Assembly: GCA_036897625.1 (NCBI GenBank)
Contig: JAYMTA010000987.1
Coordinates: 1 to 22,611, forward strand
DNA: 22,611 nucleotides
Source: Pelargonium cotyledonis
Lineage: Eukaryota; Streptophyta; Magnoliopsida; Geraniales; Geraniaceae
Direction: 5' to 3'
The translations under genes and the position numbers were made by a program. The notes under the pieces are model-generated. The model saw nothing but the letters and a program-made list of their open reading frames with translations, was not told the origin of the DNA and did no database searches. This document shows, piece by piece, positions 8,301 through 21,045 of the stretch (position 1 is its first letter; each line of letters begins with the position of its first letter).

Positions 8301-8570
8301 GAGTAATGCTATATGTCTCAAATTTTGTACAAAAATAATTGTACAAAATGATGTATCAAACAATGAGAGATGACACATCATTTAATTTATTGATGAGTTG
8401 GCACGTCACGTGTACGTCGTGTCTTATAAATCAGACGCTTCGCGCCAGAATTTCATGGGATGATGGTGGTATCATACATGTCGGGTTTTTACACAAAAAT
8501 ATGAAATAAATTCATGCCACGTAAACTGTCACGTCATTTTGTACAGAGTTTTGTACATTTAGCATTTTTC
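8301..8570. mobile_element. Mutator-type MITE (270 bp) with perfect 10-bp target duplication
   Basis: CTTATCATAA occurs exactly at 8291-8300 and 8571-8580. Between them the ends form a short inverted repeat: left GAGTAATGCTATATGT, right (reverse complement) GAAAAATGCTAAATGT, 13 of 16 matching. Just inside, TTTGTACAAAA-like segments repeat the symmetry. A 9-10-bp duplication is typical of Mutator-like elements, and the small size with no coding frame marks it as a non-autonomous MITE. A CpG-bearing centre (CACGTCACGTGTACGTCGTG) is present at about 8402-8421. Confidence 0.88.
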
Positions 8571-8580
8571 CTTATCATAA

Positions 8581-10071
8581 TTTTATAATGTTGAAATGTT
8601 ATTTACATTTTTAATTGTCCAAATGAGAATATAAATGAAAGTAACCTAACAATATATGTACGTGTCTTGAACTTGAAATTGATTTTAATGGGAAATTGAA
8701 ATACATTATTCCCAATATCTTTCTTACGATTTGTGCAACTTATTATTATTTTTCTTTAAAGGAAAGTAAAAGGTTTGAAAATGGAGGGAAAGAGTGGCCA
8801 TGGGTAGCAGTACGGCCATGTGACCCCTAATGAGCCATAGGTGTACTGGAGTGGTGGTCCTTCCTTGCTAGCACAGTATATTTCTTTCTTCTTCTTTTTT
8901 TAACAAATTAATGTACTTTTTCCATTTTTTGTTGTTGTTGTTGATTGGTATCTATTTTTCCTTTGTTAAAAGACCAATTTGGTCATTAAACTTCTTTCAT
9001 TATATCCAATTTAGTTCATAAATTTTTCTTTACTCAAAATTCTTTTTAAATTTTTAAATATAAATTCAAAATGGTCATTGTCATTATAAATTATATCAAA
9101 ATTTATCATCGACGACGCCAACATTGTTTGGTAAAATTAGTTGTAAGTCTGAAAAGATATTTTAGATTGTGTATTGTTTGATGAAATATTTGTAGAATGT
9201 ATTTTGGAAGTAGTAAACAACCTTGGATAATAAAATATGTTAAAAGTGATATATTACTATTTTATTGTGATATAGTTTTTAGGGGGCAAACAACAACCAA
9301 GCCCAATTCCTTTCTAAGCCCAAACATGAGTAGCCCAACAATGGTCAAAAGTAAATACAAACAGATAAATAAATGTATGTATCCATATCACAACTACATT
9401 ACTAATAGTTAATTTGATGTATGTGGTCGACCTTCTATGCTATTCTCATAAAACTTTAATGGTCGACCTCCATTGTGAAACCTGATGACGTGAAAAAATG
9501 ATGCGGATGGTGATGTGGACGCGAGGCTGACTTGGAAGACTGATGTGGCGTTGTCGCTGACGTGGAGGTAAGTGACCTGTAGTGGCAAGTCATTTGAACC
9601 AAATAATAATAAAAAAAAACAAGTATAATGGCCAAACCTGTAATAAAAACTACTCGAAAGTCTTTTCAATTGTTTAAATAAGTATAAGGGGTCTCAAGTC
9701 AATTTACTCTTATTTGTATTGTTCGTATTGCACATTTATAAAGTTATTTGGTCTAATTAGATGTAATAGTGTTTGGTCTAGAAAACTAAAATAATTTAAG
9801 AGTCAAAGTTATCATTAATACTTCAGTTATATACTCACGTTACGCTTCATTCTCCAACTAATTTTAGAATTACCAATAATTGTGTCACTACACATTCTCA
9901 TTACAATGTACCCAAAAATGCAACTTAGTTTATTTCTTAACAATTGTTAGTTTGGACCAAAAAATACATGTGTCTAGCACATGACTTCACCATACTCATT
10001 GAACATCTATATTTGGTGCAAACTAATTGAGAATCACCCAAAAGAGAGGGATCAGTTTTTTTAAGGAATAA
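8581..10071. other. Intergenic, no gene recognised
   Basis: AT-rich sequence without a convincing coding frame or RNA gene. A slightly GC-richer patch at 9420-9600 contains repeated GATGTGG/GACGTGG words and looks like the inside of an unidentified transposon, but no ends could be matched. GTTTGGT-type words near 9125, 9175, 9750 and 9772 may be remnants of element termini. Confidence 0.5.
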
Positions 10072-11351
10072 GTCACTCATAGGTCAATGTAATATCTCAT
10101 TTATTATATTCAGCTCATTCAATTTTATTTTATTCCTGCGATGTCAAAGTGTTACACATTTTGTTTCCGTAGGTCCATTTCATTAAGTTTCTGACATAAT
10201 CAATAAAAAAAAACGAACGCCATTAAAATTAAATAAAAACAATTAAAAAACGTGTTTTATAATTTTACTTTTTATATTTTTCAAATTCTTTTATTTTTAC
10301 TGTCTTCTTCCTTCCTCTCTCTCTCTCTCTCTCTCTTTCTCTCTAGATTTTAGAACCTAAAATTTTGTTTGTTAACAAAACGCTCAATAGAAAGCAATGT
10401 TTCTGTTGTAAAGAAGAAAGGCAAAACAAATAAGCTTGCACAAAATCAAAGTATCTTTCTATATCCTGGTATGGTGAAGTTCTCATTTTTTTTCTCTACT
10501 TCTGCTCTACGAAATCGACGTGTGTTTTAGGTTTATTGTTCATCTAAATCACTCTTCCTAGGTTTCGAAATTTTGACTCACGGGTTTTGGATATTTTAAA
10601 GGGTCTTTGTTAGTAGGTAGGGGTGCGATTGAGAATCACTGACCCCACCTTGGAGTTTTAAGTGACTATCTTATTCTAGAAAAAATTGTAGATAACCCCT
10701 ACAATGTTACCACTTAAAACAAATAACACACTTAAACTATATTTTTACAAATAATCATCTAAACTTGTCAAAATCTGCATTTTGTCGCCGAATTTTATGA
10801 ACTTGAACCTAACCAAATCTGAACCTTATTAAAACCAAAAGAAAACCAAATCATATCTAAACAATATCAAAACTAAATTAAACCAAACTTAAAATTAAAT
10901 CAAATCACGTGACGCTACGTCACCCCAACTAATGGATCCGTTAGGTTAAACTAACGGTGGGACCCCCGTGACTAATTTTCCATTATGTAGGGGACTGCTG
11001 TGGTTTTTTATTTAGTTGAGAACCTGACTGATGACTTTTCAATAGGTGTGGGGTCACTAGGTTATTAAATTTTTACTAATTTGATGGACATTGTGTTGAG
11101 AGAAAGAAGAAAAAGAGGGTAAAAATAAAATAAAATGAAAAATGTAAATAGTAAAATAGTATTAAAAACATGTTTTTTAATTGCTTTTTATTTAATTTTA
11201 ACAACGTCGGTTAGTTTTGACGGATTCCGTTAAAAACTTAACAAAATGGATCTCGCGGGAACAAAATGTGATACTTTGATCTCGCAGGAACAAATTAAAA
11301 TTCAAGAATTCAAGTGAAATAAGTGAGATAGTACAAGGACCCAAGAGAGAC
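10072..11351. mobile_element. Non-coding element with ~240-bp terminal inverted repeats
   Basis: The left arm 10072-about 10310 matches the reverse complement of about 11095-11351 along almost its whole length. Matched anchors include GTC[A/T]CTC..GGTC, ATCTCAYTTATT, TTCCTGCG followed by ATCAAAGT, CACATTTTGTT, ATTAAAATTAAATAAAAA and CAATTAAAAAACRTGTTTT. Identity by eye is roughly 70-75% with small indels. The 780-bp centre has no coding frame; it holds small hairpins (10909-10923; 10938-10957). Long inverted repeats without coding capacity fit a foldback or Mutator-derived non-autonomous element. No target duplication could be identified, and the outer ends may reach 10-20 bp further. Confidence 0.75.
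10313..10343 (+). repeat. (CT)n microsatellite
   Basis: About 14 CT dinucleotides, interrupted once by TTT, at the inner edge of the left inverted repeat. The right arm has only a purine-rich GAGAGAAAGAAG at the mirrored position, so the run expanded on one side after the element formed. Confidence 0.85.
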
Positions 11352-11690
11352 ACCGTTGAGAAACAGACAATCAACTCTAAAATGTACTACTGTTGACTAA
11401 TCTTTTTCTATGTTATAACTTATAATTACATGGTACATGAGAAACACTAACCAAGAGGCAAGAACAATAGGTTGATAGATTGCTGGAAAAATGACACATA
11501 TCTATTCTTTATTTAACACCTTTTAACCTTGCTATCTTAAAGTATTGTAACTAACTATTGGGTACTCTGAACTATACCAAACATTTATCCATCCAAAATT
11601 TCCGTTAAAGTTAACAGAATATTCTAATAAATGAGACATGTGCCTAGTTCATGATTAATTTTTTTTTAAATACCCCAATTGCCTTTCACT
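11352..11690. other. Intergenic, nothing recognised
   Basis: About 340 bp of AT-rich sequence without gene, repeat or element terminus that I can identify. Confidence 0.5.
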
Positions 11691-11700
11691 ATATCCTTCA

Positions 11701-11910
11701 TCTTCACCAATGATTCGCCAGAAAAAACATTGATTCGCCGGAAAATTCAAAGTCTCGCCGGAAACTTCATAGTTCCACGAGAAAAATTAAATTATTGTCG
11801 GAATCATCTAAGAGTCACCAAAAACACAATAAATTCGTCTAAAACACCATAAAATCGCCAGAAACATCACAAACTCGCCGGAATCATCACAAATTCGCCG
11901 AAATCATCCC
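11701..11910 (+). repeat. Degenerate minisatellite, unit about 20-22 bp around CGCCGGAAA
   Basis: Roughly nine to ten copies of a unit like ATTCGCCGGAAAATTCAAA occur in succession, decaying in the middle (for example TTGTCGGAATCATCTAA, TTCGTCTAAAACACCATAA) and better kept at both ends. Copies carry CpG in the CGCCGG core. No gene is implied. Confidence 0.7.
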
Positions 11911-12057
11911 AATTTTACAATTTTCATATAACTTTCAACAATGTTACCAAAATCCAAAATCTTAATCAATTCTTTATTAAATCATCCCAATTTTTACAAT
12001 TTTCATATAACTTTCATCAATGTTACCAAAATCCAAAATCTTAATCAATTCTTTATT
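11901..12057 (+). repeat. 78-bp tandem duplication
   Basis: 11901-11978 and 11979-12057 are near-identical: both begin AAATCATCCCAATTTT and include ACAATTTTCATATAACTTTC and TGTTACCAAAATCCAAAATC. They differ by one inserted T and about one substitution, so this duplication is recent. The open frame across it (11941-12138) is a by-product. Confidence 0.92.
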
Positions 12058-12273
12058 TGGTATGATATAATTTACAAAGAACGAACCCAAATTTTACCAA
12101 ATTTTTTTTTCAAAAATTACAAACAAATTGAGATCTGAAATTAAAAAAAAAATCAAACAGTGGGTAAGTAACTATGAGCTTCGCCGGAAATCAGTGACCG
12201 TGACCGTGAGCTTCGCCGGGACTAAAACATCGAGCTTCGCCTTCCTCGGCCGTGAGCTTCGTCGGATTCGGCC

Positions 12274-12420
12274 GTGAGCCTTTGAGTTGCCGTGAGCCTT
12301 CGAGTTGTCGTGAGCCTTCGAGTTGAAGACGGAATCGCAGGAGGTCGATGAAGCTCGGCCATCGCCGGAGGTCGATGGAGCTCGGCCATCACCGGAGCTC
12401 GACCCAGCTCGGCCGCCACC
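12274..12420 (+). repeat. Two GC-rich short tandem arrays: 18 bp x3 and 27 bp x3
   Basis: Units at 12274-12291, 12292-12309 and 12310-12327 share GTGAGCCTTYGAGTTG (18 bp). Units at 12340-12366, 12367-12393 and 12394-12420 share GGAGSTCGA..GCTCGGCC (27 bp). Both periods are multiples of three. This keeps frames open on both strands (for example a 97-codon minus-strand frame, 12465-12172, with six- and nine-residue repeats). The low-complexity product matches no family I know, so I do not call a gene. The patch is strikingly GC-rich within AT-rich DNA. Confidence 0.8.
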
Positions 12421-12529
12421 TGTGGCTTGGTTTGACCTCAAATTCTCTCTAAAACAACAAAACAAAAAAAAAACAAATTCCTTGGAGCAGTTGCAAATCG
12501 CTGAATCAAATCGTCACATAGCCAATTGA

Positions 12530-13023
12530 TCCAGAAACTAGCCATGGGATGGTTAGTTGTTCTCTCGTATAACATTAGTGGCTTCAAAACATGGCATCTT
12601 GTTTTTTTACATCACACCAGCAGTCACCTTCATGATGATCAAAAGTACGGGTTTAATTTCACTTGGTCTTGCTGCAACTGATGCTCTTTCTCTCTTGCCC
12701 AAATTGGAGTCTCAGTTCAGTTCTTGTATTGCTTAATGTAATTGATTTTAATTGTAACTATTTCAGATTATTTTCTTTGTGATTTAACTATTTTTTCTAT
12801 GTTAAAAATCAAGGGCTTTATACGTCTTGACTTCAAAAATGATACGTTGAACTTAAAAAATAAAAATTATTTTATAATTGTTCATATATTTTTATATTGA
12901 AAAACAACAAATTCCAAATAAGTATATGAGAAATTATACAAGTGTGATTTGTAAAAATATTTAACCTTACATTACATTACACCTCTCATCAAATTTACAC
13001 TATTTTTCTATAAATTTTTATTA
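12530..13023. other. Non-coding stretch, probably interior of a Helitron-like element
   Basis: About 500 bp without a gene. It leads directly into the hairpin and CTAG terminus at 13051. No Helitron 5' end (TC after A) could be assigned with confidence, so the length of the element is unknown. Confidence 0.4.
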
Positions 13024-13051
13024 CTCGTGCAATGCACGGGATAAAAACTAG
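13024..13051 (+). mobile_element. Helitron-like 3' terminus (hairpin plus CTAG)
   Basis: CTCGTGC-AAT-GCACGGG (13024-13040) forms a 7-bp stem, with one G-T pair, and a 3-base loop. It is followed by ATAAAAA and CTAG at 13048-13051, then T. A short GC hairpin about 7-12 bases before CTRR and insertion before T is the defining 3' structure of Helitrons. No Rep/helicase frame is present, so any element here is non-autonomous. Confidence 0.65.
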
Positions 13052-13265
13052 TACGTACGAATGATAACGATAAAGAACTAGTTATCAGAATTCAGGAGAA
13101 AGTACCTTCAAATAAGATATAAATTATGAAAAGTGAAGTCACTTTCAAACTTGTTCAGTTTCAAGTTTCAATAAAATGGTCAACAAGATAAACTTCATGT
13201 CAATTCGTCTCAAATCTTCAAAAGCATAAGCCACACACTAGCTAGCTCACCTCTAACTCTCAACA

Positions 13266-13451
13266 GCTCACCTCTAACTCAAATTCCTCTACCTCGGTTC
13301 CTTGTAGCTCTCACCTAAACTCTTGACCAAAATCAGTAGAGAAACATCAACAAAAAACTTGCTCACCTCTAACTTGAATTCATTTTCCTTGGTATCTTCT
13401 CTCTCACCTAAACTCTTGACCAAAATCAGCAATACAAGAAGCCACAGACTT
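13266..13451 (+). repeat. Tandem duplication of about 95 bp
   Basis: 13266-13360 and 13361-13451 both begin GCTCACCTCTAACT and share TCTCACCTAAACTCTTGACC and AAAATCAG. Between the shared blocks they differ by substitutions and short indels. An extra partial copy of the first words lies at 13244-13258. No gene is seen in this stretch. Confidence 0.85.
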
Positions 13452-13560
13452 GCTGGCAGCACTAATGCACCATCAATCTAGAGGTACTCTATCTTGTTTG
13501 GGAAGAGGGTTTGATTATACATTCTATTGTTACATCTGTGGCTAAGTGCATGATTAGTAT

Positions 13561-13724
13561 TGTTGATATATTGAAAAAGGCTAGAGAGGATAAGATTTCT
13601 ATATTTCTCAATCACTAAACAACGTACATAAAAGCTTTATTTATAGAGCTAAACACTAAGTAAAAAACTATTAACGCCCCTAATATATCTAATATCTACA
13701 TCCTAATATATCTACATTCTAACA
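13561..13724 (-). repeat. 3' LTR of a second, truncated copia element (164 bp)
   Basis: Read on the minus strand it runs from TGTTAGAATG to TATCAACA, with the canonical TG...CA ends. It is directly preceded by a polypurine-like AGCTTGAGGGTAG (13725-13737). It shares no obvious sequence with the 209-bp LTRs of the element at 3680-8202, so it belongs to a different copia lineage. A TATAAATA word on the minus strand (near 13643) fits an LTR promoter. Confidence 0.8.
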
Positions 13725-14075
13725 CTACCCTCAAGCTGGAGCGTATAGATTTTATGCACTCAGCTTGTTACAAATATAGCTTATTCGAGGCCCTCTGAGA
13801 GATTTTGTGAAAATGCCTGCTAGCTAGTCTTTAGGACTGACAAAGCTAGTAGCAATGCATCCTGACATAATCTTTTATCTGATGAAGTGACAATCAATCT
13901 CGATATATCTTGTCCTTTCATGAAACACCGGATTAGACATGTAGAGCTGCTTGATTATCACATATCAGTTTCATCTGAGAGATTTCCATGAACTTTAACT
14001 CATGAAGGAGTTGCTTTAGCCAAATGAGTTCACACGTAGCTAGAGCCATAGCCTGATATTCAGCTAGAGAGACGG
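13725..14075 (-). pseudogene. RNase H C-terminal remnant of the second copia element
   Basis: On the minus strand, from about 14075 down to the LTR, the order is the end of copia pol: LAEYQAMALATCELIWLK (STEAEY region), ICDNQAALH (second catalytic Asp), NPVFHERTRYIEIDCHFIR, then GIFTKSLRGPR and ICNKL. There is one frameshift after ALH and several stops. Everything upstream of the RNase H Glu region is missing, replaced from about 14076 by a purine-rich GGAGGCGGAGGAGAGAG tract. This is a 5'-deleted relic. Confidence 0.88.
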
Positions 14076-14351
14076 AGGCGGAGGAGAGAGAGTCGGCCGG
14101 CCAAATGAGTTTACAACTTTATTGAAATTTGTATGCGATTATAATTTGTTATTGTAAAGTATGTGCAATGTTTTTATTTTATTTTTAAATATATAAAAAA
14201 AAAAAGTTGTTCAATTGCTATGGATCTTTCAGGTTTGATTGGGTCTGACAAGCACCGGCCTGTTATCCATCCACCGACAGAAGCGGGAAGTGACCGCTAC
14301 TCTGTCAATGCATATTGTATATGATCAGTTTTAGTGATCATACTTAATCAT

Positions 14352-14381
14352 ATTTCGTGCAACGCACGTGATACAAACTAG
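14352..14381 (+). mobile_element. Second Helitron-like 3' terminus of the same family
   Basis: CGTGC-AAC-GCACG (14356-14368) forms a 5-bp hairpin followed by TGATACAAA and CTAG (14378-14381), then TA. It matches the terminus at 13051 over CGTGCAAYGCACG, GATA and AAACTAGTA, so both ends belong to one family. A TGATCA-rich inverted segment at 14321-14341 lies just before it. The stretch 13052-14381, which includes the copia relic and the 95-bp repeats, may be the cargo of this second copy. Confidence 0.6.
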
Positions 14382-16120
14382 TATAGATATATTGAAGAAA
14401 GATTTCATTATTTTTATAGTAAAAGATCTTATACCTTTGTTTTCATTGTTTGTCCTTTCAGATTGCTCACACATTGGGTCACCTCCAAGAATCCCAGTCT
14501 TATTGGGTCACCCCCAAGCCTCCCCGCCTTACTATAGGACACTAGAACGCTTCCTAAAGTAGCATCGGCTCATAGGGGTTTAACTCTACCATGCGATGCA
14601 TAAAAGACAAGTGGGAGCTCTCAACCTCACTTACACATACAAAAAAGCGCGCACCCGAGAGTGTAAAACTCAAGAACCCAAATGAGCCTCAAAGTGAACC
14701 TCAAGTCACCAACAATCAATCACACGATGACATTTGACAAGTTTAGTTTGTAAGTATAAATATAATTTACCTATAGACTTTCTCTCTCTAGATTTCTCTA
14801 TACAATTCTCACTAGCGAGGTGTGGTTAAGACTCCCACAAACTAGATTCTTACTCTAATATTAGATACATTTTCTCGGCACACGTTTGAGTCTTTGCTTC
14901 ACGGTTTGCTACCATTGTGTAGGCTTTAGGAACCCATGAGCAAGATCTCAACCATTTTCTTAATGTCCTCTATCCTAGATGCATAATATAATAAAATAAT
15001 GTGATAAAGAGAGCGTCATCATATGAAAATTACCATGCTTGAATTACATAATATACTTTTTGTAACACTATAAATTACAGCATAACATTAGATGTCATAC
15101 ATTTAAATGTGTCACCTTTTTTCTTTTGTTTGTTGTGTATATAATTGATTATATGTCAGTTTTAATACATTGTGCATAATCTAAATTATGATATACCTAC
15201 CTTATGTTTTTATGTTTTTATTAGGATCCTACCGGTATCTATATTACATATAGATAGACGTGACTCATTCTCAACCACATAATGTTTTTTTTTCTGTCCA
15301 AAACTTTTTTAAGTCTAATCTCATCTACTTTCACTACAAGAGCATATGTAATTGTGATTGCGTCACATCATCTTACATACAATATACATGCATGTAGGTA
15401 CATGCACTAATATTTTCGAAGAAAATATTTTGTTTAAGTCATAAACTTGACAATAAATGTGAGAGGTCGCATTGCATCGGGTGGGATGGGTTTAAAGAAG
15501 AGAGCTACCCCTGTTGAATAACTCAACTAGTTAGTTTTAAAATAAATAAATTAAATTAAATTAAAAAACTTGACAACAAGTGTCAAAAAGCTCAACTTTT
15601 CTCTGATTATGACAGCAAAATATTGAGAAAAATACAAAGTATCACCTCAGAATCCTTATGATTTTACTCTTTCTATAAAAATAAAAATAATGATTAATGA
15701 AGTGTAAAGGCATTTTAGCCTATTCCATCCTAATTCCAATCTAAAAAAGAGAGATAAAGAAAACCACCAAAATATATCAACAAATTGTGGTTTGAGTCCT
15801 GCAAATAGATATGAAACCAAATAAGTTGTGTCTAATCTCACAACAAATACAACTTGTGGGTGTGTGAGTCTAAGATCTAAAAAAGAACAAGTAGATCCAT
15901 AGACAAGTATAGAGTGAAGGTGGAGATAGAAAATTGCAGCCGTTAATGGAAGGAAATTGGTAATAATAAATGAGACATGAAAAAGAAAGATCACCAAACA
16001 CAAACAAGTAATGAAACTCACCTAACAATTGCAACTTGCAGTTTTGCCATTAACATGATAAAGATAATGAAAGAAGCAATTCAACAACAGAGGTTCTCAA
16101 GAACCCAATAGGAGCCTAAT
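14382..16120. other. Intergenic, no gene recognised
   Basis: AT-rich sequence between the repeat block and the 3' side of the kinase gene. At 14474-14518 the phrase ATTGGGTCACCYCCAAG occurs twice in tandem at about 30-bp spacing. The open frame at 15656-16021 on the minus strand is hydrophobic and low-complexity and has no recognisable family. Nothing else could be assigned. The distal 3' UTR of the kinase gene could reach into the right edge. Confidence 0.5.
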
Positions 16121-16149
16121 TGACATATATACAACCACAAATTGTTAAA

Positions 16150-16381
16150 ATCTTATCTACCCCAAGAATCTATACTCCTTTTTTTTCTTCTTCTTCTCTT
16201 TTCTTTTCTCTCACAATTACCTCAAACAACAATAACAACAACAAACAGATTAAAAAGCACCGTCTTCATCCTACCACCGATTCAAAGAGGTCCCATGAAG
16301 AAATTAACACAAAAGAATAGTTAAAACAATCCCGGAAACCCTGCAAATACAAAACAAACCTTTTTCTCGCAATTGTCGGGT
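16150..16381 (-). other. Probable 3' UTR of the CPK gene
   Basis: The minus-strand sequence after the TGA at 16384-16382 is T/G-rich, with a GTTGTTGTTATTGTTGTTTG stretch and a purine tract (AGAAGAAGAAGAAAAAAAAG) near 16180-16195. No canonical AATAAA is visible close by, so the end point is a guess. Confidence 0.35.
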
Positions 16382-20408
<4,027 letters not shown>

Positions 20409-20870
20409 TTAATCAACACACTTCCAAATCTCAAAACTTGCCAAAGTTTCTGAGATTTGAAGGAAACCCAATAAAGGAAAGGAAAAAGGCAAATCAAAAT
20501 ATGTCTTTCAGCGGTTAGCTAAGAAAATAAATCACAGATTCACGATAAGGGTCGAGCAAAAATCTCTCCTTTTTTCCAAAAGAGAAGTGGGTTTTAGCTG
20601 GAAATTACAACCACCAAAAAAAAAAGTAACTAGAGATGGCAAATACACATACACCAAAACAAACAAAAACCCAGAAATTCTCTTTCCAGGAAAGATCAGC
20701 TAAATGTAAAATTAGAAACCTTAAAACAAAAATGTAAAAACAGAGAAGGTACAAGAACAGCAAGGATTTACAAGAAACTGAGAGAGAGTGAGAAATGTGA
20801 TTACTTACAAAGATCCAAGATGAGGTGGTGTTTCGTGGAGCAGAGAGCTTAGGTTAAATTTGGTAAAGAA
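20409..20870 (-). other. 5' UTR of the CPK gene with a probable leader intron (20808-20450)
   Basis: On the minus strand a strong donor GTAAGTAA starts at 20808, after ...GGATCTTT. A pyrimidine-rich acceptor, TTTCCTTCAAATCTCAG, ends at 20450, 41 bases upstream of the ATG. Removing 359 bp joins a short leader exon to the start-codon exon. Leader introns are frequent in plant CDPK genes and often raise expression. The splice sites are read from sequence; their use is inferred. Confidence 0.65.
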
Positions 20871-20902
20871 TGTGAAAAAATGAAGTCAAGCTGTGAGTTC
20901 AT
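20849..20902 (-). CDS. Possible 17-codon upstream ORF in the CPK leader
   Basis: An ATG at 20902-20900 on the minus strand opens a 17-residue frame ending at TAA 20851-20849, before the leader donor site. It would sit in the mRNA only if transcription starts upstream of 20902. A TTATAC word near 20915-20910 could be a TATA box, in which case the start would fall downstream and exclude it. The peptide resembles nothing I know. A regulatory role is speculative. Confidence 0.2.
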   Translation of the reverse strand: MNSQLDFIFSHSLPNLT

Positions 20903-20915
20903 CAACGGGTATAAT

Positions 20916-21045
20916 GAGAGAGAGAGAGAGAGAGAGGAGTCAAAATAGTGAATTTTTTTTTTTTTTTTTGCAGAGACTTGTTCTTGTTCTGCTGCTACTT
21001 TTTCTTCTTTTTCTTCTTCTTTTCCCTCTCTCCATCAATCTGAGT
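20916..21045 (-). promoter_or_regulatory. CT/GA microsatellite and pyrimidine/purine tracts at the presumed CPK promoter
   Basis: On the minus strand, reading toward the gene, come a GAAGAAGAAAAAGAAG-type purine block (complement of 20998-21024), an A-run (complement of the 18-19 T at 20951-20969), then a CT repeat of about 11 units (complement of 20916-20937) just before the leader. CT-rich tracts next to the start site (Y patches, GAGA-type repeats) are common in plant core promoters. No unambiguous TATA box was found; candidates are TTATAC at about 20912 and AATAAATAAGG at about 21150. Confidence 0.4.

Noticed and set aside
9409..9669. Minus-strand open frame of 86 codons
   Set aside because: No recognisable domain, no splice or homology support, and it lies in transposon-like DNA with repeated GACGTGG words.
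12172..12465. Minus-strand 97-codon repetitive frame
   Set aside because: The product consists of short repeats encoded by 18- and 27-bp minisatellites. No family is recognised, so it is annotated as repeat only.
15656..16021. Minus-strand hydrophobic 121-codon frame downstream of CPK
   Set aside because: The composition is that of translated AT-rich DNA. No motif is present, and it lies in intergenic sequence beyond the presumed 3' UTR.
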